Source: Algirhabdus cladophorae (lineage in GTDB: Bacteria; Pseudomonadota; Alphaproteobacteria; Rhodobacterales; Rhodobacteraceae). From it: a stretch of 64,000 bases of DNA. The notes beneath the pieces were generated by a model. That model saw nothing but the letters and a program-made list of their open reading frames with translations, was not told the origin of the DNA and searched no databases. The stretch covers positions 186,001 through 250,000 of the forward strand of contig NZ_CP173029.1 in the NCBI RefSeq assembly GCF_044772865.1, written 5' to 3'. This document shows, piece after piece, positions 48,545-57,402 of the stretch. The position numbers were made by a program, and so were the translations under genes. Positions within the stretch are counted from its first letter, which is position 1. Each line of letters starts with the position of its first letter.

Positions 48545-51169
48545 ATGTATCAAACGCCAAAATTACCTAAAACAGCCGCTCGCGCGGTGTTCTGGACCCG
48601 AATCGGACTGTTGTCCGAACGGGTCACTCGGTGTTTTTGGCCGTTTTGGGCTGTGATCTTGCTGGCGCTGGCCGGCTTGATGTTTGGTCTGCACGAAATT
48701 TTGTCGCTCGAGGCGATCTGGTCAGGTCTTGTTGTCTTTGCTTTGGCCGGTGGAACCGCTGCGTGGTGGGGGCTGCGGCGTTTTGTCTGGCCGACCCATG
48801 CCGAGGCGTTGGAGCGGCTTGATACCAGCCTGCCCGGGCGTCCGATTACGGCCCTTTTTGATGAGCAAGCCATTGGGTCCGCCGATGCGGCATCCCAGAT
48901 TGTCTGGGCCGCGCATGTTAAACGTATGGCCGCCAAAGTGGCTGAAGCACGGGCGGTCAAAGGTGACTTGCGTGTTTCCAAAGCCGATCCCTACGCCACG
49001 CGATTTATCGCGGTTATCGGGTTCGCCGCAGCCCTTTTGTTTGGGTCGATCTATCAGGTTGGAAGCGTGGGGGCGGCTATCGGCCAAAACCCGCAACTGG
49101 CCACGGGCCCGTCTTGGGAAGGCTGGGCCGAACCGCCTGCCTACACCGGCGTGCCCAGCATTTACCTCAATGATGTGGATCAAGAGGGTCTGCGTTTGCC
49201 CCAAGGGACGCGCATCACCTTGCGATTTTATGGCGAGGTCGGCGCGCTGACGCTGGCCGAAACCGTATCGGGCCGGACGCGGGATGTGGACCCTGCCAGC
49301 GAGCCCGTGCAAGAATTTGTCATCCTCCAAAATGGCGATATTCGCATTGACGGGGCCAATGGGCGCAGCTGGTCTGTCGTGGCCATCCCGGATGGGCCTC
49401 CGACCGTTTCGATATCGGCTAAATTGCAGCGCAAGGCAGATGGCGAAATGGCGCAGGCCTTTTATGCGCGCGATGACTATGCGGTTGTTGCTGGAACTGG
49501 TCAGTTTGAACTGGATTTGCCGATGATCGACCGGCGCTTTGGCCTCGAGTTGGAGCCAGAACCGCGCGATGCCTTGGTCGTTGACCTACCGATGCCTATC
49601 ACGGGCGATCGTGCCGGTTTTGAAGAAACCCTGATCGAAAACTTTTCCGAGCATCCCTTTGCGAACCTCGGCGTGGTTTTGGCCATGCAGGTCGAGGATG
49701 AAATGGGGCAGACGGGGCGCTCGTCAGATATTCAAATGGTGCTTCCTGGGCGTCGTTTCTTTGATCCAATGGCTGCGGCGTTGATCGAAATGCGCCGTGA
49801 CATCCTGTGGAACCGCGAGAACGCAACCCGCGCCGCTCAGATTTTGCGAGCGGTGTCGCAGCGCCCTGAGGATGTCTTTCACACAGATACCAATTATCTG
49901 CGGCTACGGTTCATTGTGCGACGGCTAGAGGCTTTTGCCCCCTATGGCATGACGGATCTGCAACAAGAGGAACTGTCGCAAGCCCTGTGGGATTTGGCTG
50001 TGCGGCTAGAAGATGGCGATGTGGCCGGGGCGCTGGCGCGGATGCAAGAGGCACAGGAACGTTTGTCCGAGGCGATCAAGCGCGGTGCAAGTGATGAAGA
50101 AATCGCTGAGCTGATGCAGGATCTGCGTGATGCAACGCAGGACTACATCCGTCAAAAGGCCGCTGAGGCCCAGCGAAATCAGGAAAACGGCGAGGCGGGC
50201 GAAGAAAGCGCGCAAAACCAGAACCCCAACAGCCAAACTATGTCTTCGGATCAATTGCAGGAGATGATGGACCGAATTCAGGAACTGATGGAACAAGGCC
50301 GTATGGCCGAGGCGCAGGAACTTTTGGACCAGCTTCAGGAGTTTATGGAAAATATGCAGGTGGCTGAAGGTCAGCAGGGCCAAGGTGGCGGCAGCCCCGG
50401 TGAAGAAGCCATGGAGGGTCTGGCCGAAAGCATGCGCGAACAGCAGGGCCTCAGCGACGAAGCGTTCCGCGATCTGCAAGAACAGTTCAATCCCAATGCG
50501 CAAGCCGGTGAAAGCCAAGGCAACCAAGGCCGCAACGGTGGTCAGGGTCAGGGCGAAAGCCATGAGGGTGGCCAGCAGGGCGAAGGTGAAGGCGAAGAAG
50601 GTGAAGGTCAGCAAGACCAAGCCCAGAACGGTCAAAACCAAGAGGGTGCAGGTGGGGATCAGCAGGGCGAAAATCTGGCCCAGCGACAGCGCGCTTTGCG
50701 TCAGGAATTAAACCGTCAACGTGGCAACATGCCCGGTGCTGGCACCCAAGAAGGTGATGCAGCCCGTGATGCTTTGGGACGTGCGGGCGAGGCTATGGAA
50801 CGGGCCGAGGATGCGCTGCGTGGCAATGATCTGGCCGGAGCTATCGACAACCAAGCCCAAGCCATGGAAGCCATGCGCGAGGGCATGCGATCCTTGGGCG
50901 AAGCGATGGCGCAGCAACAAAATCAAGGCGATCCCGGGCAAGGCGAACAGGGTCAACAAGGCACTGCGCAAAACAGTCAGGGTCAGGATCCATTGGGGCG
51001 TGATCGCAGTGCGCAAGGCGCGTTGGATCAGAACCAAAACGTGTTGCAAGGCGAAGACGTTTATCGTCGGGCGCGGGATTTGTTGGATGAGATCCGCCGC
51101 AGATCCGGCGATGCCGAGCGTCCCCAAGAGGAACTTGATTACCTCAAGCGCCTGCTAGAGCGGTTCTAG
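48545..51169 (+). CDS. TIGR02302-family membrane protein with acidic Q/G-rich tail
   Basis: An 874-residue protein. Two hydrophobic helices lie near residues 36-76 and a third near 150-170, followed by a beta-rich periplasmic-type domain (about 190-400) and a long helical region. Between about residues 540 and 830 the sequence is dominated by Q, G, E, N and A (for example GQGQGESHEGGQQGEGEGEE), with interspersed MEQGRMAEAQELLDQLQEFM helices. Architecture and N-terminus match the TIGR02302/DUF4175 proteins conserved in alphaproteobacteria. Function unknown. The stop shares CTAG with the convergent zinc-ribbon gene. Confidence 0.87.
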   Translation: MYQTPKLPKTAARAVFWTRIGLLSERVTRCFWPFWAVILLALAGLMFGLHEILSLEAIWSGLVVFALAGGTAAWWGLRRFVWPTHAEALERLDTSLPGRPITALFDEQAIGSADAASQIVWAAHVKRMAAKVAEARAVKGDLRVSKADPYATRFIAVIGFAAALLFGSIYQVGSVGAAIGQNPQLATGPSWEGWAEPPAYTGVPSIYLNDVDQEGLRLPQGTRITLRFYGEVGALTLAETVSGRTRDVDPASEPVQEFVILQNGDIRIDGANGRSWSVVAIPDGPPTVSISAKLQRKADGEMAQAFYARDDYAVVAGTGQFELDLPMIDRRFGLELEPEPRDALVVDLPMPITGDRAGFEETLIENFSEHPFANLGVVLAMQVEDEMGQTGRSSDIQMVLPGRRFFDPMAAALIEMRRDILWNRENATRAAQILRAVSQRPEDVFHTDTNYLRLRFIVRRLEAFAPYGMTDLQQEELSQALWDLAVRLEDGDVAGALARMQEAQERLSEAIKRGASDEEIAELMQDLRDATQDYIRQKAAEAQRNQENGEAGEESAQNQNPNSQTMSSDQLQEMMDRIQELMEQGRMAEAQELLDQLQEFMENMQVAEGQQGQGGGSPGEEAMEGLAESMREQQGLSDEAFRDLQEQFNPNAQAGESQGNQGRNGGQGQGESHEGGQQGEGEGEEGEGQQDQAQNGQNQEGAGGDQQGENLAQRQRALRQELNRQRGNMPGAGTQEGDAARDALGRAGEAMERAEDALRGNDLAGAIDNQAQAMEAMREGMRSLGEAMAQQQNQGDPGQGEQGQQGTAQNSQGQDPLGRDRSAQGALDQNQNVLQGEDVYRRARDLLDEIRRRSGDAERPQEELDYLKRLLERF

Positions 51170-52179
51170 ATCGCGCTGACTTTTGCGATAAAATCCTGCA
51201 GGGCGTCATCCAACCAGATGCGGGATTGGTCCACATAAGCGGTAAAGTCTTCGATCATGCCAGAGGCAACCGGAATGGTTTCGACGATTTGCGGTCCATA
51301 GGCATAGAGCAGCACGGTGAAAATCACCAAACTGGCCACTAGGAAGAACCCAAAACGGAACCCGCGCCGATGTTCGATTTCATACTCAAAGTCGGTCAGT
51401 TCACCGGTTGCTTTGGGCGTGCGTTCGCTCAGCGATGAATTGATTTCTTCGATATCTGGCAACAACTCACGACGCGGTGCGTCGCTGGGCGTTTCGATCC
51501 CCTGAATGTCAGCCATGCGTTCGCGAATTTCTGCTTCGCGCTTGGAGACAGCAGGATCTGCTTCTATCAGGCCCAAATCGCCTTGGGTTTCGAGACCTTG
51601 ATCATCCGACTTGCGGGCGTTTTTTTCGAACTCTGCCTCTTGCTGCAGGATCGACGCAATCTCGGGGTCTAGGCCACGTCGGGGAATGCTGGGGCGCTCG
51701 GTCTCGGATCTGTTGTCGGTGTCAGCGTCATCAAAGTCCGCCTCGTCAAAATCAGTATCGTCGAAATCAGCTTCATCAAAGCCAGTATCATCAAATTCTG
51801 GCGCTTCAGAGATGCCATGCGCTATGGCGTCATGCGCCTCGGCTTTCACGGCATCTTCGATCACATCGGATACCGTGTCGTCTACGTCAGCTTTGGGTGC
51901 TGTGTCGGCCTCCACGTACCAATCATCCGGGGCCGAGCCTAGGGTCACGTCTTCGAGTGCAGGTTCGTCGTCAAAATCTGGCGCAGGAGTGCTATCCCAA
52001 ACTTCCGGTTCAACCGGCAGCGTTTCGCCCAATTCATCGGCTAATTCGGTATCTTCGGAAGGGTGTTTTTGAAACCACGTTTGGCCACAGTTCGAGCATT
52101 GCACGTCTCGACCTGCTTGGGGAATAACATCCTCAGAAACTTCATACTGTGCACCGCAATTGGGGCAAATCAGTCGCAT
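51166..52179 (-). CDS. MJ0042-type zinc-ribbon membrane protein
   Basis: A 337-residue protein. The N-terminal zinc ribbon has two CxxC pairs (MRLICPNCGAQY and VQCSNCGQTWFQ). A very acidic region of about 200 residues follows, including a tandem DEADFDD repeat. One membrane helix lies near residues 275-297 (GFFLVASLVIFTVLLYAYG), leaving a short C-terminal part. Such proteins are common in alphaproteobacteria; a role in envelope regulation is possible but unproven. It is divergent from ftsE by about 160 bases. Confidence 0.88.
   Translation of the reverse strand: MRLICPNCGAQYEVSEDVIPQAGRDVQCSNCGQTWFQKHPSEDTELADELGETLPVEPEVWDSTPAPDFDDEPALEDVTLGSAPDDWYVEADTAPKADVDDTVSDVIEDAVKAEAHDAIAHGISEAPEFDDTGFDEADFDDTDFDEADFDDADTDNRSETERPSIPRRGLDPEIASILQQEAEFEKNARKSDDQGLETQGDLGLIEADPAVSKREAEIRERMADIQGIETPSDAPRRELLPDIEEINSSLSERTPKATGELTDFEYEIEHRRGFRFGFFLVASLVIFTVLLYAYGPQIVETIPVASGMIEDFTAYVDQSRIWLDDALQDFIAKVSAI
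51728..51797 (-). repeat. In-frame acidic tandem repeat inside the zinc-ribbon gene
   Basis: The coding strand has near-identical 30-base units of TTTGAT/GACGA-type sequence. They encode the alternating pattern F-D-E-A-D-F-D-D-T-D (about residues 128-150 of the protein). Copies differ mostly at silent or near-silent positions. The unit is a low-complexity expansion, not a mobile element, and its length may vary between strains. Confidence 0.6.
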
Positions 52180-52337
52180 TGTATTCCCACCATACCTGCA
52201 TTCGACGCAGCAGGTCGCCCAGTCCTCGGCGTAAAGATAGGCCGATCACTCGTTAAGGGCAATGAATTTGGTGAAGTTTGATTGAACAAAGCGCGGCTCT
52301 GCGGCACAAGGGTCGCAGTAAGTCAAAGGCAGAGCCC

Positions 52338-53009
52338 GTGATTAAGTTAGATGATGTTAGTTACAGCTATGACGGCACTGATTTGTTGCACGGTATTTCG
52401 ATGCATTTGGCTAAAGGATCTTTCCATTTCTTGACGGGGCCATCGGGGGCGGGAAAATCCACTCTTCTCAAGCTGTTGTATGGCGAGTTGACCCCAACTA
52501 AGGGCATGGTTTCATTGGAAAATCAGGACCTTCGCGGTCTTGATCGTGATGGTGTGGCCATGCTGCGTCGCTACGTGGGAATTGTGCATCAGGACTGCCA
52601 ATTTTTGGATCACCTGAACCTGTGGGACAACGTGACATTGCCGCTGCGTGTGGCATCGGAACCGACCAAGCCGCAGGATGTTGCGGATTTATTAGGTTGG
52701 GTTGGTTTGACCTCCCGAGTAGAGGCCACACCGCCGGAATTGTCGGGTGGGGAACGCCAACGGGCTGCATTGGCGCGGGCTGTGGTAATGTCGCCAGAAG
52801 TTGTCATTGCGGATGAGCCTACCGGCAACATTGATTGGGAAATGTCCAAGAAATTGCTGAGTTTGCTGATCGAGCTGAACAAGATGGGCAAGACGATTTT
52901 GATCGCGACCCACGATTTGGCGTTGATCCGGGCTGCGAAATCAGAGGTGGCGGCACGGGTGTTGCGGATTTCCAATCGTCAGGTGATCCAAGCTGGGGCT
53001 GACTTGTGA
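52338..53009 (+). CDS. ftsE: Cell division ATP-binding protein FtsE
   Basis: ATPase of the FtsEX complex, which links septal ring assembly to peptidoglycan hydrolysis at the inner membrane. The 223-residue ABC protein has Walker A (LTGPSGAGKSTLLKLLYGEL), the Q-loop region GIVHQDCQFLDHL, the signature LSGGERQRAALARAV and Walker B (VIADEPTGNID). The GTG at 52338 (read as MIKLDDVSYSYDG) is favoured over the TTG at 52278 because the protein then has the usual FtsE length, with AAAGGCAGAG before it. It overlaps ftsX by GTGA. Confidence 0.93.
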   Translation: MIKLDDVSYSYDGTDLLHGISMHLAKGSFHFLTGPSGAGKSTLLKLLYGELTPTKGMVSLENQDLRGLDRDGVAMLRRYVGIVHQDCQFLDHLNLWDNVTLPLRVASEPTKPQDVADLLGWVGLTSRVEATPPELSGGERQRAALARAVVMSPEVVIADEPTGNIDWEMSKKLLSLLIELNKMGKTILIATHDLALIRAAKSEVAARVLRISNRQVIQAGADL

Positions 53010-53920
53010 AGTCTTATCTGGCCCAAAAAACAGCGCCCCTGCGGCACTGGATATCTGGCAATCCGCAGGCTGATGTGGTGGTGCCGGCCAAAGGGTATAG
53101 TGCGTATCTGACTATTGGCAGTGCAGCAGCTATGGCGTTTTTAGCGGTTTTTGTGCTGGCGTTGTCGGTGACTACTTCGCGTTTGGCCGACAGATGGTCG
53201 CAGCAATTGGCCCAAAGTGCGACGCTCCGTATTTCTGCCCCCGTGGGCCAGGTTGATCTGCAGGTGGCGGCGGCCTTGCGGGTTTTGGAAACCACCAGTG
53301 GTGTGGCCTCTGCGCGCGCCTTGACCGATGCCGAACAAAGGGCCCTGTTGTCGCCTTGGTTTGGGGCCGATTTGCCGTTGGAGGACTTGCCTATCCCGCG
53401 GCTGATCGAAATTGATCAAACGGCAGATGGTTTTGACGCCCAAGGCCTGCGATTGCGCCTTAGTGCCGAGGCCCCCGGTGCGGTTCTGGACGATCATGGG
53501 CGGTGGCGCGAACCGTTGGTGCGGGCAGCCAGCCGTCTTCGCATGGTGGCGGTTTTGTCGATTTTGCTGATCGCGGCGACAACGGCTGCGATGATCACGC
53601 TGGCGGCCAATGCAGCCCTTGCGGCGAATGCCCAAGTGATTGCTGTGTTGCGATTGGTTGGGGCCACAGATCGCTTTATTGCTGATGCTTTTGTGCGGCG
53701 CTTTACCCAGCGCACCTTTCTGGGGGCGGCTATTGGAGCCATTATAGGACTATTGGGGGTTGTGATTATCCCCAGTGGTGATGCAAGCGGCTTCCTGTCT
53801 GGTCTGGGATTTCAGGGGGTGCAGTGGGTTTGGCCGTTTCTTTTGCCTGTGATCGGGGCAATAGTCGCGTTTATTGCCACTAAATTTGCATCCCGACGGA
53901 TGCTGGAGGAGCAAAGCTGA
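53006..53920 (+). CDS. ftsX: Cell division permease-like protein FtsX
   Basis: Membrane partner of FtsE that controls periplasmic peptidoglycan hydrolases. The 304-residue protein has an N-terminal cytoplasmic tail, helix 1 at about residues 32-54, a periplasmic domain (ATLRISAPVGQVDLQVAAAL, GVASARALTDAEQ), then three C-terminal helices (MVAVLSILLIAATTAAMITL; ARRFTQRTFLGAAIGAIIGL-type region; VWPFLLPVIGAIVAFIATKF). The start is a GTG overlapping the ftsE stop. Its TGA overlaps the next ATG by one base. Confidence 0.92.
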   Translation: MKSYLAQKTAPLRHWISGNPQADVVVPAKGYSAYLTIGSAAAMAFLAVFVLALSVTTSRLADRWSQQLAQSATLRISAPVGQVDLQVAAALRVLETTSGVASARALTDAEQRALLSPWFGADLPLEDLPIPRLIEIDQTADGFDAQGLRLRLSAEAPGAVLDDHGRWREPLVRAASRLRMVAVLSILLIAATTAAMITLAANAALAANAQVIAVLRLVGATDRFIADAFVRRFTQRTFLGAAIGAIIGLLGVVIIPSGDASGFLSGLGFQGVQWVWPFLLPVIGAIVAFIATKFASRRMLEEQS

Positions 53921-54654
53921 TGGCCTATGCCGTGCAATATCTCAGGTCTCTTTTGTTTGTGGGCCAAATGTATTTCATGATGCTGGTGATCGGCGTGGTC
54001 TTTTTGCCATGGGCCGCAGTGTCCAAAAACGGGGCGTATGGGGCATGCAAAACCTATTGCGCCTGGGTCAGATGGACCGCCCGCTGGATGGTTGGGCTGA
54101 CGACAGAAGTCCGCGGTGAGGTCCCAACAGGGAACGTTCTGGTCGCGTCCAAACACCAATCTTTCTTGGACATTATCATGATTTTTCAACACTTGCCGCG
54201 CGGTAAGTTTATCATGAAAAAGCAGATCCTTTGGACCCCGATTATTGGGCTTTATGCATGGCGTTTGGAATGTATTGCCGTGGATCGTGGCAAGCGGGGG
54301 GCTGCGATCGATAAAATGGTGAAGGACGTACAAGAGGGCCAAAAAGAACCGGGGCAGCTGATCATTTATTCGCAAGGCACGCGTGTACCGCCGGGGGTTA
54401 AGGCCTCTTACAAGGTTGGTACGGCCATTTTGTACAAACAACTGGGCGAGGCCTGCGTACCGGCGGCCACGAATGTTGGCGTGTTTTGGCCCCGCACGGG
54501 GATTTATCGCAAACCGGGCCATGCTGTCGTCGAGTTCCTACCGCAGATGGAGACGGGCCTTGATCAAGCGGCTTTTATGAAAGCGTTGGAAAGCCGTGTT
54601 GAAGCGGCCTCTGAGGCATTACTTGATGAAGCGGGGTTCGAGCGTCTTGAGTGA
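53920..54654 (+). CDS. 1-acyl-glycerol-3-phosphate acyltransferase (PlsC-like)
   Basis: Transfers an acyl chain to lysophosphatidic acid or a related lysolipid. The 244-residue protein has two N-terminal hydrophobic segments and the acyltransferase motifs: ASKHQSFLDIIMIF (the His-x4-Asp box, here HQSFLD), MKKQILWTPIIGLYAWRLEC, and YSQGTRVPPG, the EGTR-like block with Gln for Glu. PAATNVGVFWPRTG follows. It is joined to ftsX by TGATG and overlaps the next gene by 8 bases, implying one transcript with ftsEX. Confidence 0.9.
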   Translation: MAYAVQYLRSLLFVGQMYFMMLVIGVVFLPWAAVSKNGAYGACKTYCAWVRWTARWMVGLTTEVRGEVPTGNVLVASKHQSFLDIIMIFQHLPRGKFIMKKQILWTPIIGLYAWRLECIAVDRGKRGAAIDKMVKDVQEGQKEPGQLIIYSQGTRVPPGVKASYKVGTAILYKQLGEACVPAATNVGVFWPRTGIYRKPGHAVVEFLPQMETGLDQAAFMKALESRVEAASEALLDEAGFERLE

Positions 54655-55249
54655 TATTACAGATATTTCGGCGCTTGAAGCGCTCTATGGGACGCCGGCA
54701 GAGGCGTCGATTATCAAAGTGGCCGATCATCTAACGCCGCTTTATGCCAAGTGGATCAGGGCGTCTCGCTTTGTTGTTTTGACGACTGTTGGACCGGAAG
54801 GCACCGATGGCAGCCCACGTGGCGACGTGGGGCCCGTGGCGCATATGCATGACGCAAAGACCCTGTTGATACCTGATTGGCGCGGCAACAACCGCATGGA
54901 CAGCCTGCGCAATATCGTGCGCGATGGCCGTGTTTCACTGATGTTTATGGTGCCGGGGTCAAACACGGTTGTGCGGGTCAACGGGCAGGCCGTGGTGTCG
55001 GTTGATGAAGGTTTGTTGCATCAATTTGAACAAAAGGGTGCCCATCCGCGCAGTGTCATCAAGATCACTGTGGCCGAAGTTTACACGCAATGCGCCCGTG
55101 CGCTGATCCGATCCGAGCTGTGGGCCGGTAGTCCTAAAGCCCCTGATTTACCCACTGTTGGAGCCTTCCTTGCCGAAGCCAAAGAGGGCTACGACGGCGA
55201 AAGTTACGATGCGCAATGGGCCGCGCGGGCTGAAAAGACGATGTGGTAG
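54647..55249 (+). CDS. Pyridoxamine 5'-phosphate oxidase-like flavin protein
   Basis: A 200-residue protein with the split-barrel FMN fold (ASRFVVLTTVGPEGTDGSPR, LLIPDWRGNNRMDSLRNIVR, VSLMFMVPGSNTVVRVNGQA) and a C-terminal extension with VYTQCARALIRSELW. This is the group annotated as pyridoxamine-phosphate oxidase family with unknown substrate. The start is probably the TTG at 54647 (MSDITDISALEALYG), inside the end of the acyltransferase gene; an upstream ATG in this frame is far inside that gene. A shared cysteine segment (TQCARA) is typical of the subfamily. Confidence 0.85.
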   Translation: MSDITDISALEALYGTPAEASIIKVADHLTPLYAKWIRASRFVVLTTVGPEGTDGSPRGDVGPVAHMHDAKTLLIPDWRGNNRMDSLRNIVRDGRVSLMFMVPGSNTVVRVNGQAVVSVDEGLLHQFEQKGAHPRSVIKITVAEVYTQCARALIRSELWAGSPKAPDLPTVGAFLAEAKEGYDGESYDAQWAARAEKTMW

Positions 55250-55252
55250 GGT

Positions 55253-56215
55253 CTAGGCCCCAAGGCCTTTACTGCCGATTTCAAGGTATTTGTTCCGACG
55301 TTGCTTGAGCAATTCGTCTGGGCTGAGCTTGGTCAGACTATCCAGCATTCCAGCCAGGGCTGTGCGTACATTTGCAATAGTATCAACGGCATGACGGTGG
55401 GCACCGCCGTTAGGTTCGTCAATAATCAGATCGCATACACCCAATTCGGTAAGGTCCTGCGCGGTCAATTTCAGGGCTTCGGCGGCCTCGCGCATTTTTT
55501 CGGAATCTTTCCACAGGATCGAGGCACATCCTTCAGGACTGATGACCGAATAGATCGAATGTTCGAGCATGGCCAATCGATTGGCCGTGGCAAAGGCCAC
55601 AGCCCCGCCCGAGCCACCTTCGCCAATAATCAGTGAAATCATTGGCACCCGCAGCTGCAGACATTTCTCGGTTGATCTGGCGATGGCTTCGGATTGGCCG
55701 CGCTCTTCTGCTCCGCGCCCGGGATAGGCGCCGGGGGTGTCAACCAAAGTGATCACGGGCAGGCCAAACCGGTCGGCCATATCCATCAAACGGATGGCTT
55801 TGCGATAGCCTTCGGGCCGCGCCATGCCAAAGTTGCGTTTGATCCGGGATTTGGTGTCGTTGCCCTTTTCGTGGCCAATAACCACAACCGGCTGGTCATC
55901 AAACCGCGCCAAGCCGCCCATTACGGCGTCATCATCAGCAAAATTGCGATCCCCGGCCAAGGGTGTGTATTCGGTGAAAAGGGACTTGATATAGTCTTGG
56001 CAATGGGGGCGGTCCGGATGCCGCGCAATTTGACATTTCCGCCAAGGTGTCAGGCCTTTGTAAAGCTCGATCAACAGATCAGCCGCTTTTTGATCAAGGC
56101 CTGCAGCCTCGGCTTCTACATCCATTTCAGCGTTTTGACTGGCTAAGGCGCGCAATTCTGCGGCTTTGCCCTCAATCTCGGCCAGAGGTTTTTCAAAATC
56201 CAGATAGTTCTTCAT
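55253..56215 (-). CDS. accA: Acetyl-CoA carboxylase carboxyltransferase subunit alpha
   Basis: With AccD, transfers the carboxyl group from biotin to acetyl-CoA to make malonyl-CoA for fatty acid synthesis. The 320-residue protein starts MKNYLDFEKPLAEIEGKAAE. It has the conserved central blocks IGHEKGNDTKSRIKRNFGMA, LVDTPGAYPGRGAEERGQSE and IGEGGSGGAVAFATANRLAM, and a C-terminal SPEGCASILWKDSEKM. It ends 3 bases from the stop of the convergent flavin-protein gene. Confidence 0.96.
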   Translation of the reverse strand: MKNYLDFEKPLAEIEGKAAELRALASQNAEMDVEAEAAGLDQKAADLLIELYKGLTPWRKCQIARHPDRPHCQDYIKSLFTEYTPLAGDRNFADDDAVMGGLARFDDQPVVVIGHEKGNDTKSRIKRNFGMARPEGYRKAIRLMDMADRFGLPVITLVDTPGAYPGRGAEERGQSEAIARSTEKCLQLRVPMISLIIGEGGSGGAVAFATANRLAMLEHSIYSVISPEGCASILWKDSEKMREAAEALKLTAQDLTELGVCDLIIDEPNGGAHRHAVDTIANVRTALAGMLDSLTKLSPDELLKQRRNKYLEIGSKGLGA

Positions 56216-56293
56216 TGCGCCGCTGCCTTTGGGTCACGTTTGGACCTATATGGCGGCGGATGCGAGGCAATGCAACTGCCCCGCGTTACAGCT

Positions 56294-57250
56294 TTAGCCG
56301 CCGATCATTTCGAATTGGCGCACGATCACTTCGGCCTGCTTGATCGATGCGATATCCACAAGGCGCCCTTTGTAAACGGTAGCGCCTTCGCCGTTTGCTT
56401 TTGCCTGTTCCATGGCGGCGAGGATTTCGCGGGCTTCGGTGACTTTTTCGTCCGAGGGCGTAAAGACTTCGTTCGACAGGGCAACTTGTTTTGGGTGGAT
56501 CGCCCATTTGCCTACCATGCCAAGGGTCGCACTGCGGCGGGCTTGGGCGCGGAACCCTTCGTCATCGCTGAAATCGCCAAAGGGGCCGTCTACGGGTAAC
56601 ACACCATGGGTCCGGCAGGCGGCCACAATGGCGGCTTGGGCCCAATGCCATGGATCCGACCAGTGTTTTTCGCCTTCGCGGTACATATAGTAGTCTTCTT
56701 GAGTGCCCCCGATGCCTGTGGTGGCCATACCCATTGAGGCTGCAAAATCCGCAGCGCCCAGCGACATGGATTGCAGGCGCGGGCTGGCGGCGGCGATCTC
56801 TTCTACATGGGCGATGCCTGCGGCGCTTTCGATGATCACTTCAAAGCCAATCGGCTTGGTGCGGCCCTTGGCGGCCTCCACCGCCGTAACCAAGGCATCA
56901 ACGGCATAAAGATCCGCACCGCATCCCACTTTGGGGATCATGATGTTGTCCAGTCTGTCGCCTGCCTGTTCCAACAGATCGACCACGTCGCGGTACCAAT
57001 AAGGCGTGTCCAAGCCGTTGATCCGCACGCTGACGGTCTTTGTGCCCCAATCCACGGTGTTGATCGCCTCTATCACATTGGCGCGCGCACTGTCCTTGTC
57101 TGAAGGGGCCACACTGTCTTCAAGATCGATGTTGATCACATCGGCCGCACTTGCTGCCATTTTCTCAAAGATCGCGGTGCGCGAGCCGGGGCCAAACAAC
57201 TGACAACGGTTGGGGCGGGCAACAGGAGTGGGTTGGATGCGGAATGACAT
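56294..57250 (-). CDS. mcl1: L-malyl-CoA/beta-methylmalyl-CoA lyase
   Basis: Cleaves malyl-CoA to glyoxylate and acetyl-CoA, or beta-methylmalyl-CoA to glyoxylate and propionyl-CoA, in the ethylmalonyl-CoA pathway of C2 assimilation. The 318-residue CitE-like TIM barrel has MSFRIQPTPVARPNRCQLFG, the metal region INIDLEDSVAPSDKDSARAN, IIESAAGIAHVEEIAA, LGAADFAASMGM and KWAIHPKQVALSN. The ATG at 57248-57250 gives the family length; the open frame runs 60 codons further upstream into unrelated sequence. It fits with phaA and phaB elsewhere in the window. Confidence 0.94.
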   Translation of the reverse strand: MSFRIQPTPVARPNRCQLFGPGSRTAIFEKMAASAADVINIDLEDSVAPSDKDSARANVIEAINTVDWGTKTVSVRINGLDTPYWYRDVVDLLEQAGDRLDNIMIPKVGCGADLYAVDALVTAVEAAKGRTKPIGFEVIIESAAGIAHVEEIAAASPRLQSMSLGAADFAASMGMATTGIGGTQEDYYMYREGEKHWSDPWHWAQAAIVAACRTHGVLPVDGPFGDFSDDEGFRAQARRSATLGMVGKWAIHPKQVALSNEVFTPSDEKVTEAREILAAMEQAKANGEGATVYKGRLVDIASIKQAEVIVRQFEMIGG

Positions 57251-57402
57251 GACGGCCTCAAGGTAAGGAAGTTTCAAGATTTGATGTCGCGTGGATAGAA
57301 TGTTGCGCGCTGGCTCGCAAGTCGATTCTCGCATTCGCAGCAATTTGCGCCGCATTGCAGCAGTGGTTAGTGTTATGGCAATCCATGATAGAGGCAAATG
57401 GC

